Assembly: GCF_023715565.1 (NCBI RefSeq)
Contig: NZ_JAMBOJ010000025.1
Coordinates: forward strand, 1-64,000
Length of the DNA stretch: 64,000 nt
Origin: Cytobacillus firmus
GTDB taxonomy: Bacteria > Bacillota > Bacilli > Bacillales > Cytobacillaceae
Direction of reading: 5' to 3'
Part shown: in pieces, positions 8,614-16,854 of the stretch
How positions within the stretch are numbered: the stretch's first letter is position 1
How the letters are laid out: the number at the start of each line of letters is the position of its first letter
Made by a program: the position numbers and the translations under genes
The notes under the pieces: model-generated
Databases searched by the model: none
What the model was told of the DNA's origin: nothing
The model's input: only the letters and a program-made list of their open reading frames with translations

Positions 8614-8940
8614 ATGATGAGAATAAAAACCTTGCAAGAGTTGGCTAAAACGATTCGATCTAAAAATGCTGGGACTGACAAAGTTACTTTTGATATTATT
8701 TTTAGAGAAAAGGAAAATTATGAACTTGTCAGAAGAAGCGGTGCTATAACAAGAGAAACTATCTCATCTTTATATAACGTGCCGGAAGAAAAAATAACGG
8801 ATTTTGTACACTATGACCCTGCATATGCCATTAAGTTTACTATTTTGAGAGAACGGCCAAGCGGAGATCCCGGTGATGGTGACATTTTCGGTTCCCAGCA
8901 ATATCCGCCGCTGCTGAACATACAAGTACCTGTACATTAA
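8614..8940 (+). CDS. DUF4387 protein, AtuA partner
   Basis: The 108-residue protein contains the DUF4387 landmarks: RSKNAGTDKVTFDI near the start, YNVPEEKI in the middle, DPAYAIKFTI, then GDPGDGDIFGSQQYPPLL at the C-terminus. It begins 12 bases after the AtuA-like gene and is surely co-transcribed with it. DUF4387 is often found next to, or fused to, AtuA-like proteins, suggesting two parts of one enzyme. ATG 8617 is an equally possible start. No independent function is known. Confidence 0.85.
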   Translation: MMRIKTLQELAKTIRSKNAGTDKVTFDIIFREKENYELVRRSGAITRETISSLYNVPEEKITDFVHYDPAYAIKFTILRERPSGDPGDGDIFGSQQYPPLLNIQVPVH

Positions 8941-8956
8941 ATTAATTTGAACAATC

Positions 8957-8987
8957 AAAAGAGCGGCCGGCTAACAGTCGCTCTTTT
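8957..8987 (+). terminator. Terminator after the AtuA/DUF4387 operon
   Basis: AAAAGAGCG (8957-8965) pairs perfectly with CGCTCTTTT (8979-8987), 16 bases after the stop. Confidence 0.75.
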
Positions 8988-9252
8988 GGCTGTTTTTGTA
9001 AAGTTTGCTGCTATTTTACTGGTTGATTACAGAGATAGATGCGGGATCTTCGAAAATGTATTTGCATTTTCTTCGGGCGGTGAAACTAAAGGAAGCTTAG
9101 GCAACGTCCAAGCAGGAACAGCGAATCAGGCGAGACCCTGCAGAGGTGCACCGCTGCTCACCGCTCACCCCGCTTTTCACTGAGCATCCAAAACCTGCAA
9201 ACAATGGCCCATATCGATAAGCGAAAACAGAGCAATAGATACGAACAAGAGC
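8988..9252. repeat. Dispersed structured repeat, copy B (decayed long form)
   Basis: The left end GGCTGTTTTTGTAAAGTTTG and the right end AGCAATAGATACGAACAAGAGC match degraded termini of copies A and C. Inside, TCGAAAATGTATTTGCATTTTC and GGCAACGTCC match the extra segment found in copy C but absent from copy A. It is wedged between two terminators, and short open frames across it are spurious. Confidence 0.65.
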
Positions 9253-9267
9253 ATGATTATTGCAATA

Positions 9268-9298
9268 AAAGGGCTTGCCTCTATACGGCAAGCCCTTT
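9268..9298 (-). terminator. Terminator of the CaiB/ACAD/DUF3870 operon
   Basis: AAAGGGCTTGCC (9268-9279) pairs perfectly with GGCAAGCCCTTT (9287-9298). It lies seven bases beyond the DUF3870 stop on the minus strand. Confidence 0.8.
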
Positions 9299-9304
9299 AA
9301 ATGT

Positions 9305-9616
9305 TCAGTTATCTTTTGAGAGCTCATATTGAAGGTAAACATCTTTTAATGCAGCCTGAATAGCCTGGCCGGCTTTTCCTCTATAATGATTCTTCACTCT
9401 TAAAAGAAGTTCTTCTACTCCTTCTCCAAGACAGTATCCTCTTAAGAGTTCACGTATATATTCCCGGCCGTGTTCAGTAGCAAGAGTACATGACGAATCG
9501 ACAATCACCCCATATTTAAAATCCAATTCTAGCGTAATCGTAATAGAATCATAAAGATTCCTAGCAGCCATACCCTGCGGCAGCTTTGCATGCCCTGCAA
9601 TAAAATATGTGTTCAT
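9305..9616 (-). CDS. DUF3870 protein
   Basis: The 103-residue product shows the DUF3870 pattern: FIAGHAKLPQGMAARNLYDS, GVIVDSSCTLATEHGREYI, then LLRGYCLGEGVEELL and KAGQAIQAALKDVY. The family has no assigned reaction but recurs beside CoA-dependent catabolic genes. AAGGAG lies at good distance before ATG 9616. It is the last gene of an operon with a CoA-transferase and an acyl-CoA dehydrogenase, 78 bases downstream of the latter. Confidence 0.85.
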   Translation of the reverse strand: MNTYFIAGHAKLPQGMAARNLYDSITITLELDFKYGVIVDSSCTLATEHGREYIRELLRGYCLGEGVEELLLRVKNHYRGKAGQAIQAALKDVYLQYELSKDN

Positions 9617-9694
9617 TTTCTAAACTCCTTTTATCTCAAAATCCGCCATGACTGAAGCTAATATCGCCTGTTTGACCAATGGTTTCACCTGGCC

Positions 9695-10903
9695 TTATTG
9701 AGACACAGCCGCTTCTTCAAATGGCCATGCAGGCAGCTGGCTGCGAAGCGGCTTATCTTCCCTGTAGCCTAAGGCGTATTCTCCTTGCATAATAGTATGA
9801 ATCTCTCTGGTACCCTCGTAAATAACAGGAGCCTTAGCATTCCTCAGGAATCGTTCTACCGGGTAATCATCTGAATATCCATATGCCCCATGTATCTGTA
9901 CAGCATCATTCGCGGCTTCGAATGCTGCATCACAAGCAATCCATTTAGCAAGTGAAGTTTCTCTTGTATTCCTTTTACCCTTGTTTTTAAGCCATCCTGC
10001 TTTAAAAACCAGTAACTTGGAAATCTCAAAATTTGCACTCATTTTTGCAATCATCTGCTGTACAAGCTGATGCTGTCCAATATCTTTTCCGAAAGTTTTA
10101 CGTTCATGACAATATTTAAGACTTGCCTCTAAGCTTGCTTCAATCAGGCCAACCGCACCTGCAGCAACAGTAAATCTTCCATTATCAAGTGCTGACATGG
10201 CAATCTTGAAACCTTCTCCCTCTTCTCCAAGCCTATTGCTGATAGGAACTCGAACATCTGATAAAAACACTTCCCCAGTGTTTCCGGCCCGTATGCCCAA
10301 TTTTCCTTTTATTGCTTTTGTCTCTACCCCTGGAAAATTGCGTTCTACGATAAATGCCGTGATTCCTTTATGTCCCACATCATAATCGGTTTTTGCAAAG
10401 ATTAGAAAGTGATCAGCAACATCACAGAGAGAAATCCAAGTTTTAGAACCATTTAATACGTATGAATCCCCGTCAAGAACCGCTGTTGAGTTCATGGCTG
10501 CCACATCTGAACCTGCGTTTGGTTCTGTTAAACCAAAGGCTCCAATTTTTTTACCTTGTGCCTGGGGTACTAAATATTTTTGTTTTTGCTCTTCGGTTCC
10601 CCATTGCAGAAGAGTCATACTGTTTAAACCGGTATGAACAGAAACTGCCGTTCGGTAAGAGGTATCACCCCTCTCCAGTTCTTGGCACACGATGGCTAAT
10701 GTATTATAGTCCATTCCTACTCCACCGTATTGCTCGGGTATGCAAACACCCATCAGCTGCAGTTCAGCTAGCTTTTTTAAAATTTCAGGTTCAAAATGCC
10801 CTTTGCGATCCCATTCTTGAATATATGGGATGATCTCCTTATCAACAAACTTTCTTACTAACTTTTTCACACTTTGCTGTTCATCTGTAATTTCGAAATT
10901 CAT
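9695..10903 (-). CDS. Acyl-CoA dehydrogenase, glutaryl-CoA-dehydrogenase-like
   Basis: This FAD flavoenzyme of 402 residues has the ACAD motif GAFGLTEPNAGSDVAAM and the catalytic base Glu363 in VIYEGTREIH. The segment TSYRTAVSVHTGL carries an arginine at the place where glutaryl-CoA dehydrogenases have the carboxylate-binding Arg, hinting at a dicarboxylyl-CoA substrate and possibly a decarboxylating reaction. It follows the CaiB/BaiF CoA-transferase by 14 bases, so activation then oxidation of one acid is the natural reading. A branched or short-chain acyl-CoA substrate remains possible. Confidence 0.85.
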   Translation of the reverse strand: MNFEITDEQQSVKKLVRKFVDKEIIPYIQEWDRKGHFEPEILKKLAELQLMGVCIPEQYGGVGMDYNTLAIVCQELERGDTSYRTAVSVHTGLNSMTLLQWGTEEQKQKYLVPQAQGKKIGAFGLTEPNAGSDVAAMNSTAVLDGDSYVLNGSKTWISLCDVADHFLIFAKTDYDVGHKGITAFIVERNFPGVETKAIKGKLGIRAGNTGEVFLSDVRVPISNRLGEEGEGFKIAMSALDNGRFTVAAGAVGLIEASLEASLKYCHERKTFGKDIGQHQLVQQMIAKMSANFEISKLLVFKAGWLKNKGKRNTRETSLAKWIACDAAFEAANDAVQIHGAYGYSDDYPVERFLRNAKAPVIYEGTREIHTIMQGEYALGYREDKPLRSQLPAWPFEEAAVSQ

Positions 10904-10917
10904 TATTAAAATTCCTC

Positions 10918-12102
10918 CTATATCACATTATTTTCTTTAAAATGGCTGATTTCCTCAGAATCATACCCCAGCTGTTCCAGAACTGCTTCCGTATGCTCAC
11001 CGTGCAGCGGGGGATGAAGCCTCATTTGTACGGGAGTTTTGGATAGTTTAATAGGTGAACCAGTCATTTTCAGCTCACGGATTATCGGATGCTCCATATT
11101 TACAATCATATCTCTTGCTTGAATTTGCTGATCTTCAAACATCTCTTTTATAGAATTAATTGGCCCGTTTGGTATGCCTGCTTGATCAAGAATAGCTTTC
11201 CATTCTTTTTTTGTTTTTTTAGAGAGCAATTCTGTGCAAAAGGATACAAGCTTTTCCTTAGACTTCAAGCGGTTGTGATTATGCCTAAATTCATCCATCT
11301 CCGCTAATTCAGGCGCTCCCAGAGCAGCAGCAAATCTTTTAAACTGTTCATCATTACCTACAGCAACCACTAGGTCTCCATCTTTTGTTGGAAACACCTG
11401 ATAAGGTACAATGTTCGGGTGCTGGTTTCCCATTCTCTCCGGAATTGCACCGCTGCACAAATAATTGCTGGCTACATTAATTAATGAAGAAACTTGGCAG
11501 TCAAGTAAGGAAATATCGATTTCTTGCCCTTCTCCAGTGCAGTTTCGGTGATGTAGTGCAGACAGTATGGCAATGCATGTATATAGTCCTGTAAGAACAT
11601 CGGCAATTGCTACACCGACCTTCACTGGCGGACCTTCCCTTTCTCCTGTAATGCTCATAAGCCCGCTCATCGCCTGAATAATATAGTCGTAGCCTGGAAG
11701 ATCCTTATATGGCCCGGTTGTTCCAAATCCAGTAATACTTGCAAGGATTAGGGAAGGATTTATTTCTTTAAGTTGTTCATATCCTAAACCCATTTTTTCG
11801 AGTGTTCCTGCTTTGAAATTCTGAACAACTACATCTCCTGTAGATACGAGCCTTCTGAAAATTTCTTTCCCCTCTTTAGACTTTAAGTTTAGGGTTATAC
11901 TTTGCTTATTGCGGTTGGCGCACAAATAATAGGCACTTTCACCTTCTACAAAAGGGGGGCCCCATCCCCGAGTATCATCACCTGTTTTATAGTGTTCTAT
12001 TTTAATTACTTCTGCTCCAAGATCACCCAAAATCATTGAACAGAACGGTCCAGCTAATACCCGGGATACATCGATAATTTTTATTCCTTCTAGAGCACCC
12101 AT
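10918..12102 (-). CDS. CaiB/BaiF-family CoA-transferase (class III)
   Basis: The 394-residue protein has the class III fold markers: VLAGPFCSMILGDLGAEVIK at the N-terminus, NKQSITLNL, and VGVAIADVLTGLYT, where Asp168 corresponds to the catalytic aspartate that forms the acyl anhydride. Such enzymes move CoA between carboxylic acids. Coupled to a glutaryl-CoA-dehydrogenase-like enzyme, it resembles the glutarate CoA-transferase/dehydrogenase pair, but the donor and acceptor are not shown by sequence. It is the first gene of its operon and is preceded by a terminator-bearing leader. Confidence 0.88.
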   Translation of the reverse strand: MGALEGIKIIDVSRVLAGPFCSMILGDLGAEVIKIEHYKTGDDTRGWGPPFVEGESAYYLCANRNKQSITLNLKSKEGKEIFRRLVSTGDVVVQNFKAGTLEKMGLGYEQLKEINPSLILASITGFGTTGPYKDLPGYDYIIQAMSGLMSITGEREGPPVKVGVAIADVLTGLYTCIAILSALHHRNCTGEGQEIDISLLDCQVSSLINVASNYLCSGAIPERMGNQHPNIVPYQVFPTKDGDLVVAVGNDEQFKRFAAALGAPELAEMDEFRHNHNRLKSKEKLVSFCTELLSKKTKKEWKAILDQAGIPNGPINSIKEMFEDQQIQARDMIVNMEHPIIRELKMTGSPIKLSKTPVQMRLHPPLHGEHTEAVLEQLGYDSEEISHFKENNVI

Positions 12103-12135
12103 TATTTTTTCACCTCTTCCCTTGTATATTCAAAT

Positions 12136-12191
12136 AAAAAGAGCCAGCAAAACATACAATGCCTCTGCACATTGAACGTTTTACTGACTCT
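12136..12191 (-). terminator. Intrinsic terminator inside the leader of the CoA-transferase operon (candidate attenuator)
   Basis: On the minus strand AGAGTCAGTAAAAC pairs with GTTTTGCTGGCTCT over 14 bp (two G-U pairs), with an inner CAATG/CATTG hairpin, followed by TTTTT. It ends only 33 bases before the CoA-transferase start. No minus-strand gene lies upstream that it could serve, so it probably regulates read-through. Confidence 0.7.
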
Positions 12192-12307
12192 AATTCATGG
12201 CTTGTCTTCCGGCCTGGAAGATCAAGTGAAAAAAGTCAAGTATCATGTATATACGGATGTTTTCCTTTGTTTCAAACCGTCCATGCAGCAGGGGACTGCT
12301 GTCAGCG
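12192..12307 (-). promoter_or_regulatory. Structured leader RNA of the CoA-transferase operon
   Basis: Between the predicted operator and the terminator the minus strand has two local hairpins: CAGCAG/CTGCTG around TCCC, and TCTTCC/GGAAGA around AGGCC. I tried to match T-box, S-box, purine, lysine and other common aptamers and found none. The leader may be an unassigned riboswitch or protein-binding antiterminator. Confidence 0.45.
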
Positions 12308-12349
12308 GTTTGTTATAACTAACATACTATATTTAATTGAATTTTTCAA
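12308..12349 (-). promoter_or_regulatory. Predicted promoter and GntR operator of the CoA-transferase operon
   Basis: GTTTGTTATAACTAAC (12308-12323) is a 16-base palindrome with one mismatched pair, centred on the same GTTATAAC core as the site at 6172-6181. Upstream on the minus strand TTGAAA (12349-12344) and TATGTT (12326-12321) are 17 bases apart, so the operator overlaps the -10 region. This links the operon to the GntR regulator at 6.3 kb. Confidence 0.55.
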
Positions 12350-12469
12350 CAATTTATACATTATTATTTTTTAAAGCGATGTTTAACTATTTATACAGCT
12401 TTCTCAGCGTGAATTTAAATTGATTTCTGGGGGTTTCATAGCAATGATGCTTTACGGTTAAGGAATATT

Positions 12470-12787
12470 AAAAAGAGAAGTTTTGCTTGCAAAGAGTTTG
12501 ATTACCGTGAAGAAGATCGCTTTAACATTATGAGAAGAGTAGCTGCACTCTCAAGTATTTGGGTTTCATTAGGTGATCAAACTATCAAGATTGTTAATAC
12601 AGAAGGTCTTCAAGATAGCGAATTATATAAGTTTAAGGATTTTCAAAAGATGTTTGAAATAGGAAAAATACGTATAGCCTATGATAAGAACATAGGTGAA
12701 GCTAAAGGAATATATGCTGTCCAGTCGCGTCCAACTTCAATTCTAACTTCCCACCTGGAAGGTCCTAAAAAACACTTGGCATATTAG
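12470..12787 (+). pseudogene. Unidentified gene remnant
   Basis: An open plus-strand frame without a start or ribosome site before 12530 encodes a peptide including SLGDQTIKIVNTEGLQDSEL and IGEAKGIYAVQSRPTSIL. The VQSRP segment recalls phosphoenolpyruvate-synthase-like N-domains, but the match is too short to assign. The reading frame ends at 12787. I read it as a gene scrap in a degraded intergenic zone. Confidence 0.35.
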
Positions 12788-12859
12788 ATTTAAAGGTCTT
12801 TTAATATAGCCATACTAGTCAATGAGCTCATAAGCGTCTGACTAGGTATCCTCCAATGG

Positions 12860-13019
12860 AGAATCAGAACGGTTAACCCTTCCATTTATAGATAAAGAAG
12901 CGCTAAAGCCTATTGTCAAGGAAATGAAAAAGAAAAAGGGGATTGTGATAGTAAATGTCAAAGCTAAGAACGGTTCTGGAGGTTCAGGTAAGACTATGAA
13001 TTTACTTAACTATCTCTGA
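12860..13019 (+). pseudogene. Second unidentified remnant
   Basis: A frame without a start encodes ERLTLPFIDKEALKPIVKEM, a lysine run, then GIVIVNVKAKNGSGGSGKTM and stops at 13017-13019. It is preceded by stops and lacks a ribosome site. Parent family not recognised. Confidence 0.3.
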
Positions 13020-13035
13020 CTGGCAGTTAAAAAAG

Positions 13036-13080
13036 AAGCCTAATTCCCAGCTTACAATACCAAGATAATTAGGCTTTGTT
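13036..13080 (-). terminator. Bidirectional hairpin terminator
   Basis: AAGCCTAATT (13036-13045) pairs perfectly with AATTAGGCTT (13067-13076). It is downstream of the minus-strand aminotransferase gene and also follows the plus-strand remnants. Confidence 0.65.
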
Positions 13081-13126
13081 TCATTTCTCCTTTATATTTA
13101 TATTATAAAAAGTCCCATAAATATAT

Positions 13127-14329
13127 TTAAAGATTAGTCTCTGTGACTTTTCTCAGCCTGCGAATCCCCTCGACTATTTCCTTCTCATCTGCATAACTGA
13201 AAGAAAGACGCAGCAATTCCGTTCCGGCTGCCTGATCAATGAAAAAGTACTTGCCCGGAATAAAAGACACCCCTTCTGCCAGAGCATGGGTCAACAGGTC
13301 CGTTGTATCAGCACCGTGAATTTTCATCCATACGAAGTATCCCCCTTCAGGCACATACCAGGACGCTGATTCAGGGAAATACTGTTTCAGTGCTGAGATC
13401 ATCACATTGCATTTTGACCGGTATGTATCTCTCAAGGTTACTAATTTATTATTAAAATCAGTGTCTTTTAAATAAACAGCCATCGCCGCTTGAGCAAACG
13501 GATGGTTCAAATCTTTTTTAAACCAGTCACAGGCATGGATAATTTCACTGGCACCCGTTATCCATCCGATGCGCATGCCCGGTGCCACTACCTTGGATAA
13601 CGAACCTACATGCAGAACTCGATTGCTAGGATCCATTGCTTTAAGCGTGGGGAGCTTTTTACTAAATGATAATTCCCCATAAGCATCATCCTCAACTATT
13701 AGGAAATTAAATTTATGGGCAAGTTCCAATACATGCTGCCGGCGCTCTTCATTCATCGTCGTGCCAGTTGGATTTTGATAGTTGGGAATTGTATAAAGAA
13801 ACTTCGGGATAGCAAGCCCTTTTTGTTTTCTTTCTTCTAAAATATCCTCCAATATATCTGTTTGAAGTCCGTGTTTATCAACCGGAACACTAATAATATG
13901 TTTAGTGTAATTTTGTAAAATTTCTAAAGCCTCCATATATGTTGGAGATTCAATTGCCACAACTGATTCCTCATCAAGAAGAACACGGGAAATCAAATCA
14001 ATTGCCTGACAGGCCCCCGAAGTAATCAATAGCTCTTCTTTCGAAACAGATATGCCCAGACTTATCAATCTCTGTAAAATCTGTTCCTTCAGCTTTATAA
14101 TCTTGGGGCTTCCAATATAATGGAGCGGTAAATCATGTTCTTCCTCTAATAAACTGTTAACAGCTGCTTTCATCTCATCATGAGGGATCAGAGCAGGAGC
14201 CGGATAACCGCAATGAAGGCGTATACACTCATCCGGAATCGCAGGAATCCACTCCCCGGGAGGAGTATTCTGAAGTGCTAATTTAATGTCGTCAGGAAAA
14301 AAAGAAGCGGCTTTCACTTCTACCCACAC
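13127..14329 (-). CDS. PLP-dependent aminotransferase, class I/II (aminoadipate-aminotransferase-like)
   Basis: The 400-residue protein has a fold-type I PLP core: substrate-region YTIPNYQNPTGTTM, IVEDDAYGELSF, and the PLP lysine in HVGSLSKVVAPGMRIGW. It lacks the GntR winged helix of MocR proteins and resembles the LysN/kynurenine-type aminotransferase group. The GTG at 14329 is one possible start; a second GTG four codons later sits at better distance from AAAGGTG. It is a single gene, downstream of and on the same strand as the GNAT gene. Natural substrate unknown. Confidence 0.85.
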   Translation of the reverse strand: MWVEVKAASFFPDDIKLALQNTPPGEWIPAIPDECIRLHCGYPAPALIPHDEMKAAVNSLLEEEHDLPLHYIGSPKIIKLKEQILQRLISLGISVSKEELLITSGACQAIDLISRVLLDEESVVAIESPTYMEALEILQNYTKHIISVPVDKHGLQTDILEDILEERKQKGLAIPKFLYTIPNYQNPTGTTMNEERRQHVLELAHKFNFLIVEDDAYGELSFSKKLPTLKAMDPSNRVLHVGSLSKVVAPGMRIGWITGASEIIHACDWFKKDLNHPFAQAAMAVYLKDTDFNNKLVTLRDTYRSKCNVMISALKQYFPESASWYVPEGGYFVWMKIHGADTTDLLTHALAEGVSFIPGKYFFIDQAAGTELLRLSFSYADEKEIVEGIRRLRKVTETNL

Positions 14330-14397
14330 CTTTCTAGTCGCTTTTACTATCGATTATATACCTCTTGTCTGAGATGCTCCATCTATACAAACTGCTT

Positions 14398-14970
14398 TTA
14401 ATAAAGCAAGTGTTCTTCAAAATGCCGTTTTACTTTGTCCCACTCTTCCCTTATGACACTATAAAGAACCGTATGACGGATTGTTCCTTCTTTTCTTATC
14501 ATATGATTTCGAAGAATGCCTTCCTTAACAGCACCGATTCTTTCGATCGCTTTTTGTGAACGCAGGTTTTCATGCCCGGTTTTAATTTGTACACGGTTAA
14601 GAGCCAGTTCTTCAAAACAATACGTTAATAATAAATATTTACAGTTAGTATTAATATTTGTGCTCCAATAAACAGGATTTACCCATGTGGACCCGATCTC
14701 AAGCCTTTTATGCTCGGGTGATATATCTAGAAACCAGGTAGCTCCGATAATTTCCCCTATTTTTTTATCAACGATTGCAAACGCAAAATCAGTTCCTCTT
14801 TCCCGTTTTTGGATTGCATCTTCAACATACTGAATAACCCGGCTTTTGTCAGTTAAATCCACCGACATATGCTCCCATATTTCTTTATTTTGTGCCGCTT
14901 TATAAAGTCCCTCTACATGCTCGAGATTCATTGGAATTAATTGCACTAAACTGTTTTCTAATTTTTTCAT
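14398..14970 (-). CDS. GNAT N-acetyltransferase, RimJ/RimL-like
   Basis: The start at 14970 is chosen because GGGAGAG lies 7 bases upstream; the longer frame to 15027 has no ribosome site and runs into the divergent promoter. The roughly 190-residue product carries IGATWFLDISPEHKRLEIGS and RSQKAIERIGAVKEG, standard for the RimJ/RimL branch that acetylates protein N-termini or small amines. It shares a promoter region with the divergent MocR regulator and is its likely target. Confidence 0.85.
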   Translation of the reverse strand: MKKLENSLVQLIPMNLEHVEGLYKAAQNKEIWEHMSVDLTDKSRVIQYVEDAIQKRERGTDFAFAIVDKKIGEIIGATWFLDISPEHKRLEIGSTWVNPVYWSTNINTNCKYLLLTYCFEELALNRVQIKTGHENLRSQKAIERIGAVKEGILRNHMIRKEGTIRHTVLYSVIREEWDKVKRHFEEHLLY

Positions 14971-15005
14971 ATTATCACTCTCCCTGCATCTATTAAAATC
15001 GATTT

Positions 15006-15051
15006 CTGGTATGATAAAAATAACCAAATATGAATTTTAATTTAATACCAG
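15006..15051. promoter_or_regulatory. Predicted MocR operator in the divergent GNAT/MocR promoter
   Basis: CTGGTAT (15006-15012) and ATACCAG (15045-15051) are perfect inverted half-sites in the short AT-rich gap between the two divergent genes. Spaced half-sites are usual for MocR/GabR regulators. Confidence 0.45.
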
Positions 15052-15062
15052 GGACTGATTTA

Positions 15063-16433
15063 ATGGAGCTCCAAATTCTTCTCTCGAATCATAAGGCAAA
15101 ATATAAGCAAATTTATGAACAAATACGAAAGGCGACTTTAGAAAAAAAACTGCCTGCACATGCGAAACTTCCTTCAAAACGGCAACTAGCCGAGCAGTTA
15201 AGCGTAAGCATTGTAACTGTACAAACGGCTTATGAACAGCTTCAGAGTGAAGGATTCTGTTATACAGTGGAACGAAGAGGATATTTTGTTTCGGAAATTA
15301 AGGATGAATGGCACTATTATGAGCATGGACCAGTGGAAATGGAAAAAGAAATAGAGGGTGAGCCTCTAATTAACTTTAAAAACGGGCAGGTTGATGCTGC
15401 TGCCTTCCCCTATAAACACTGGAACAGACTTTATCGAAAAGAGCTTAATAAATCTAATGCCGGCAATGCCCCGTGGCAGGGGGACTATTCTTTTCGAGTG
15501 CAAATTGCACAATACCTGCAGCAAGCCAGAGGATTGGCATGCGAGCCGGAACAGGTATATCTATTCAGCGGATTTCAACAGCAGTTAATGAATGTCTGTT
15601 TGTTTTTTAAGAGACAAGCTGTCGGAATAGAAGATCCGGGTTTTACTAGGGCAAGATCCGTTTTTGAGCAATTGCAGCTGGAATATCATCCTATTCCAGT
15701 GGACGATGAAGGATGCTGTGTACCTGATAATCCGGTAAATATATTATATACAACACCGGCCCACCAATACCCTACTGGGACAATTATGTCTATTGCCAGA
15801 AGGACTGCACTGTTAAATTGGGCACTGGAACAGGATGCTTACATAATTGAGGATGACTATGATTCTGAATTCCGCTATAAAGGGACACCGATTCCGTCAT
15901 TGGCCCATCTGGATTCCAGCGGTCGCGTTCTTTACTTTGGCACCTTTTCAAAAACTTTGCTCCCGGCATTTCGGATCAGCTATCTTATTATGCCGGCACC
16001 ACTTCAGCAGGGATATGAAGAATTTAATGCTAATCAAAAGTCTAATGTCTCAAGAATCGACCAGCGGGCTGCTGCAAAATTTATGGAAGAAGGACTTTAT
16101 ACATCTCATATAGCAAAAATGAGAACATTATATCGGGCCAAGCGGAACTGTTTAATCGGAAGCCTGTCAAAGCATTTAGGAGACCATTTTGACATAATTG
16201 GTGATAAAGCAGGTTTGCACATTATCGTGATATTACCTGAAGGATTGAATGAATCTAAAGCAATCGAACTGGCAAAGTCGGCGGGAGTTGAAATAGATGC
16301 GGCTTCGCCTATGTACCAGCATCAAAAGCCTGCCAACCATGTGATGCTTGGTTATGGGGCACCTTCAATAGACGAAATTGAGAGGGGAGTCCACTTAATG
16401 GCTAATGCCTGGAAAAGATACCTGACCCATTAA
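15063..16433 (+). CDS. MocR/GabR-type regulator (GntR winged helix fused to aminotransferase domain)
   Basis: The N-terminal winged helix (about residues 1-70) shows KYKQIYEQIRKATLEKKLPA and LPSKRQLAEQLSVSIVTVQT. The C-terminal aminotransferase-like domain has IIEDDYDSEFRYKG and GTFSKTLLPAFRISY with the PLP lysine. ATG 15063 fits the family N-terminus better than the upstream ATG 15030, though AGGGA is a weak ribosome site. MocR proteins use PLP and an amine or amino acid as effectors. It is divergent from the GNAT gene. Confidence 0.9.
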   Translation: MELQILLSNHKAKYKQIYEQIRKATLEKKLPAHAKLPSKRQLAEQLSVSIVTVQTAYEQLQSEGFCYTVERRGYFVSEIKDEWHYYEHGPVEMEKEIEGEPLINFKNGQVDAAAFPYKHWNRLYRKELNKSNAGNAPWQGDYSFRVQIAQYLQQARGLACEPEQVYLFSGFQQQLMNVCLFFKRQAVGIEDPGFTRARSVFEQLQLEYHPIPVDDEGCCVPDNPVNILYTTPAHQYPTGTIMSIARRTALLNWALEQDAYIIEDDYDSEFRYKGTPIPSLAHLDSSGRVLYFGTFSKTLLPAFRISYLIMPAPLQQGYEEFNANQKSNVSRIDQRAAAKFMEEGLYTSHIAKMRTLYRAKRNCLIGSLSKHLGDHFDIIGDKAGLHIIVILPEGLNESKAIELAKSAGVEIDAASPMYQHQKPANHVMLGYGAPSIDEIERGVHLMANAWKRYLTH

Positions 16434-16440
16434 CATATAT

Positions 16441-16830
16441 TCACCTATAAGGCGCCAATCCTTCTGGATGTCGCTCTTTTACGGGATCATTAACCGTGCT
16501 CATCTTTTCTTTAACCGCTGCCATAAAATCAAACATATTCATCCCCTGGATTTGCTGGAATTTATCGTTAGAGTACAAATGAATATGCTTTCCTGTAATT
16601 CCCTTTTTTTCTTTAATGGAAGTAATATCGATATATGCAAATTCTTCAACTAATTCCTTGGTTGATTCAGATGCAGATAATCGATAAAACAGCAGTCTTT
16701 TGTTTGTTGCCGCCAGCAATCCGAGCTGCGGGGCTAAATAGTAATGGGATATTAATGAACAGGTTAAGCATTCTATAATGTTTTCTTCTTCCAGCAGCAC
16801 ATGCTCAACCGAGTTTATTACGCTATTCAC
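16441..16830 (-). CDS. Bacterial PH-domain protein (YokE-like)
   Basis: The 129-residue protein has a bPH pattern: AATNKRLLFYRLSASESTKE, FAYIDITSIKEKKGITG, HIHLYSNDKF, and a final helix FMAAVKEKM. This resembles the YokE-like PH family of unknown function, probably a cytosolic binding module. It lies 24 bases downstream of a methyltransferase gene on the same strand, so both are likely read from the transcript governed by the SAM riboswitch. Confidence 0.7.
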   Translation of the reverse strand: MNSVINSVEHVLLEEENIIECLTCSLISHYYLAPQLGLLAATNKRLLFYRLSASESTKELVEEFAYIDITSIKEKKGITGKHIHLYSNDKFQQIQGMNMFDFMAAVKEKMSTVNDPVKERHPEGLAPYR

Positions 16831-16854
16831 AGGATCTCCCCCTCATATATTCTG

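Noticed and set aside
9097-9342. Open frames across repeat copy B
   Set aside because: They follow the GC-rich repeat core, disappear in the other copies, and overlap terminators.
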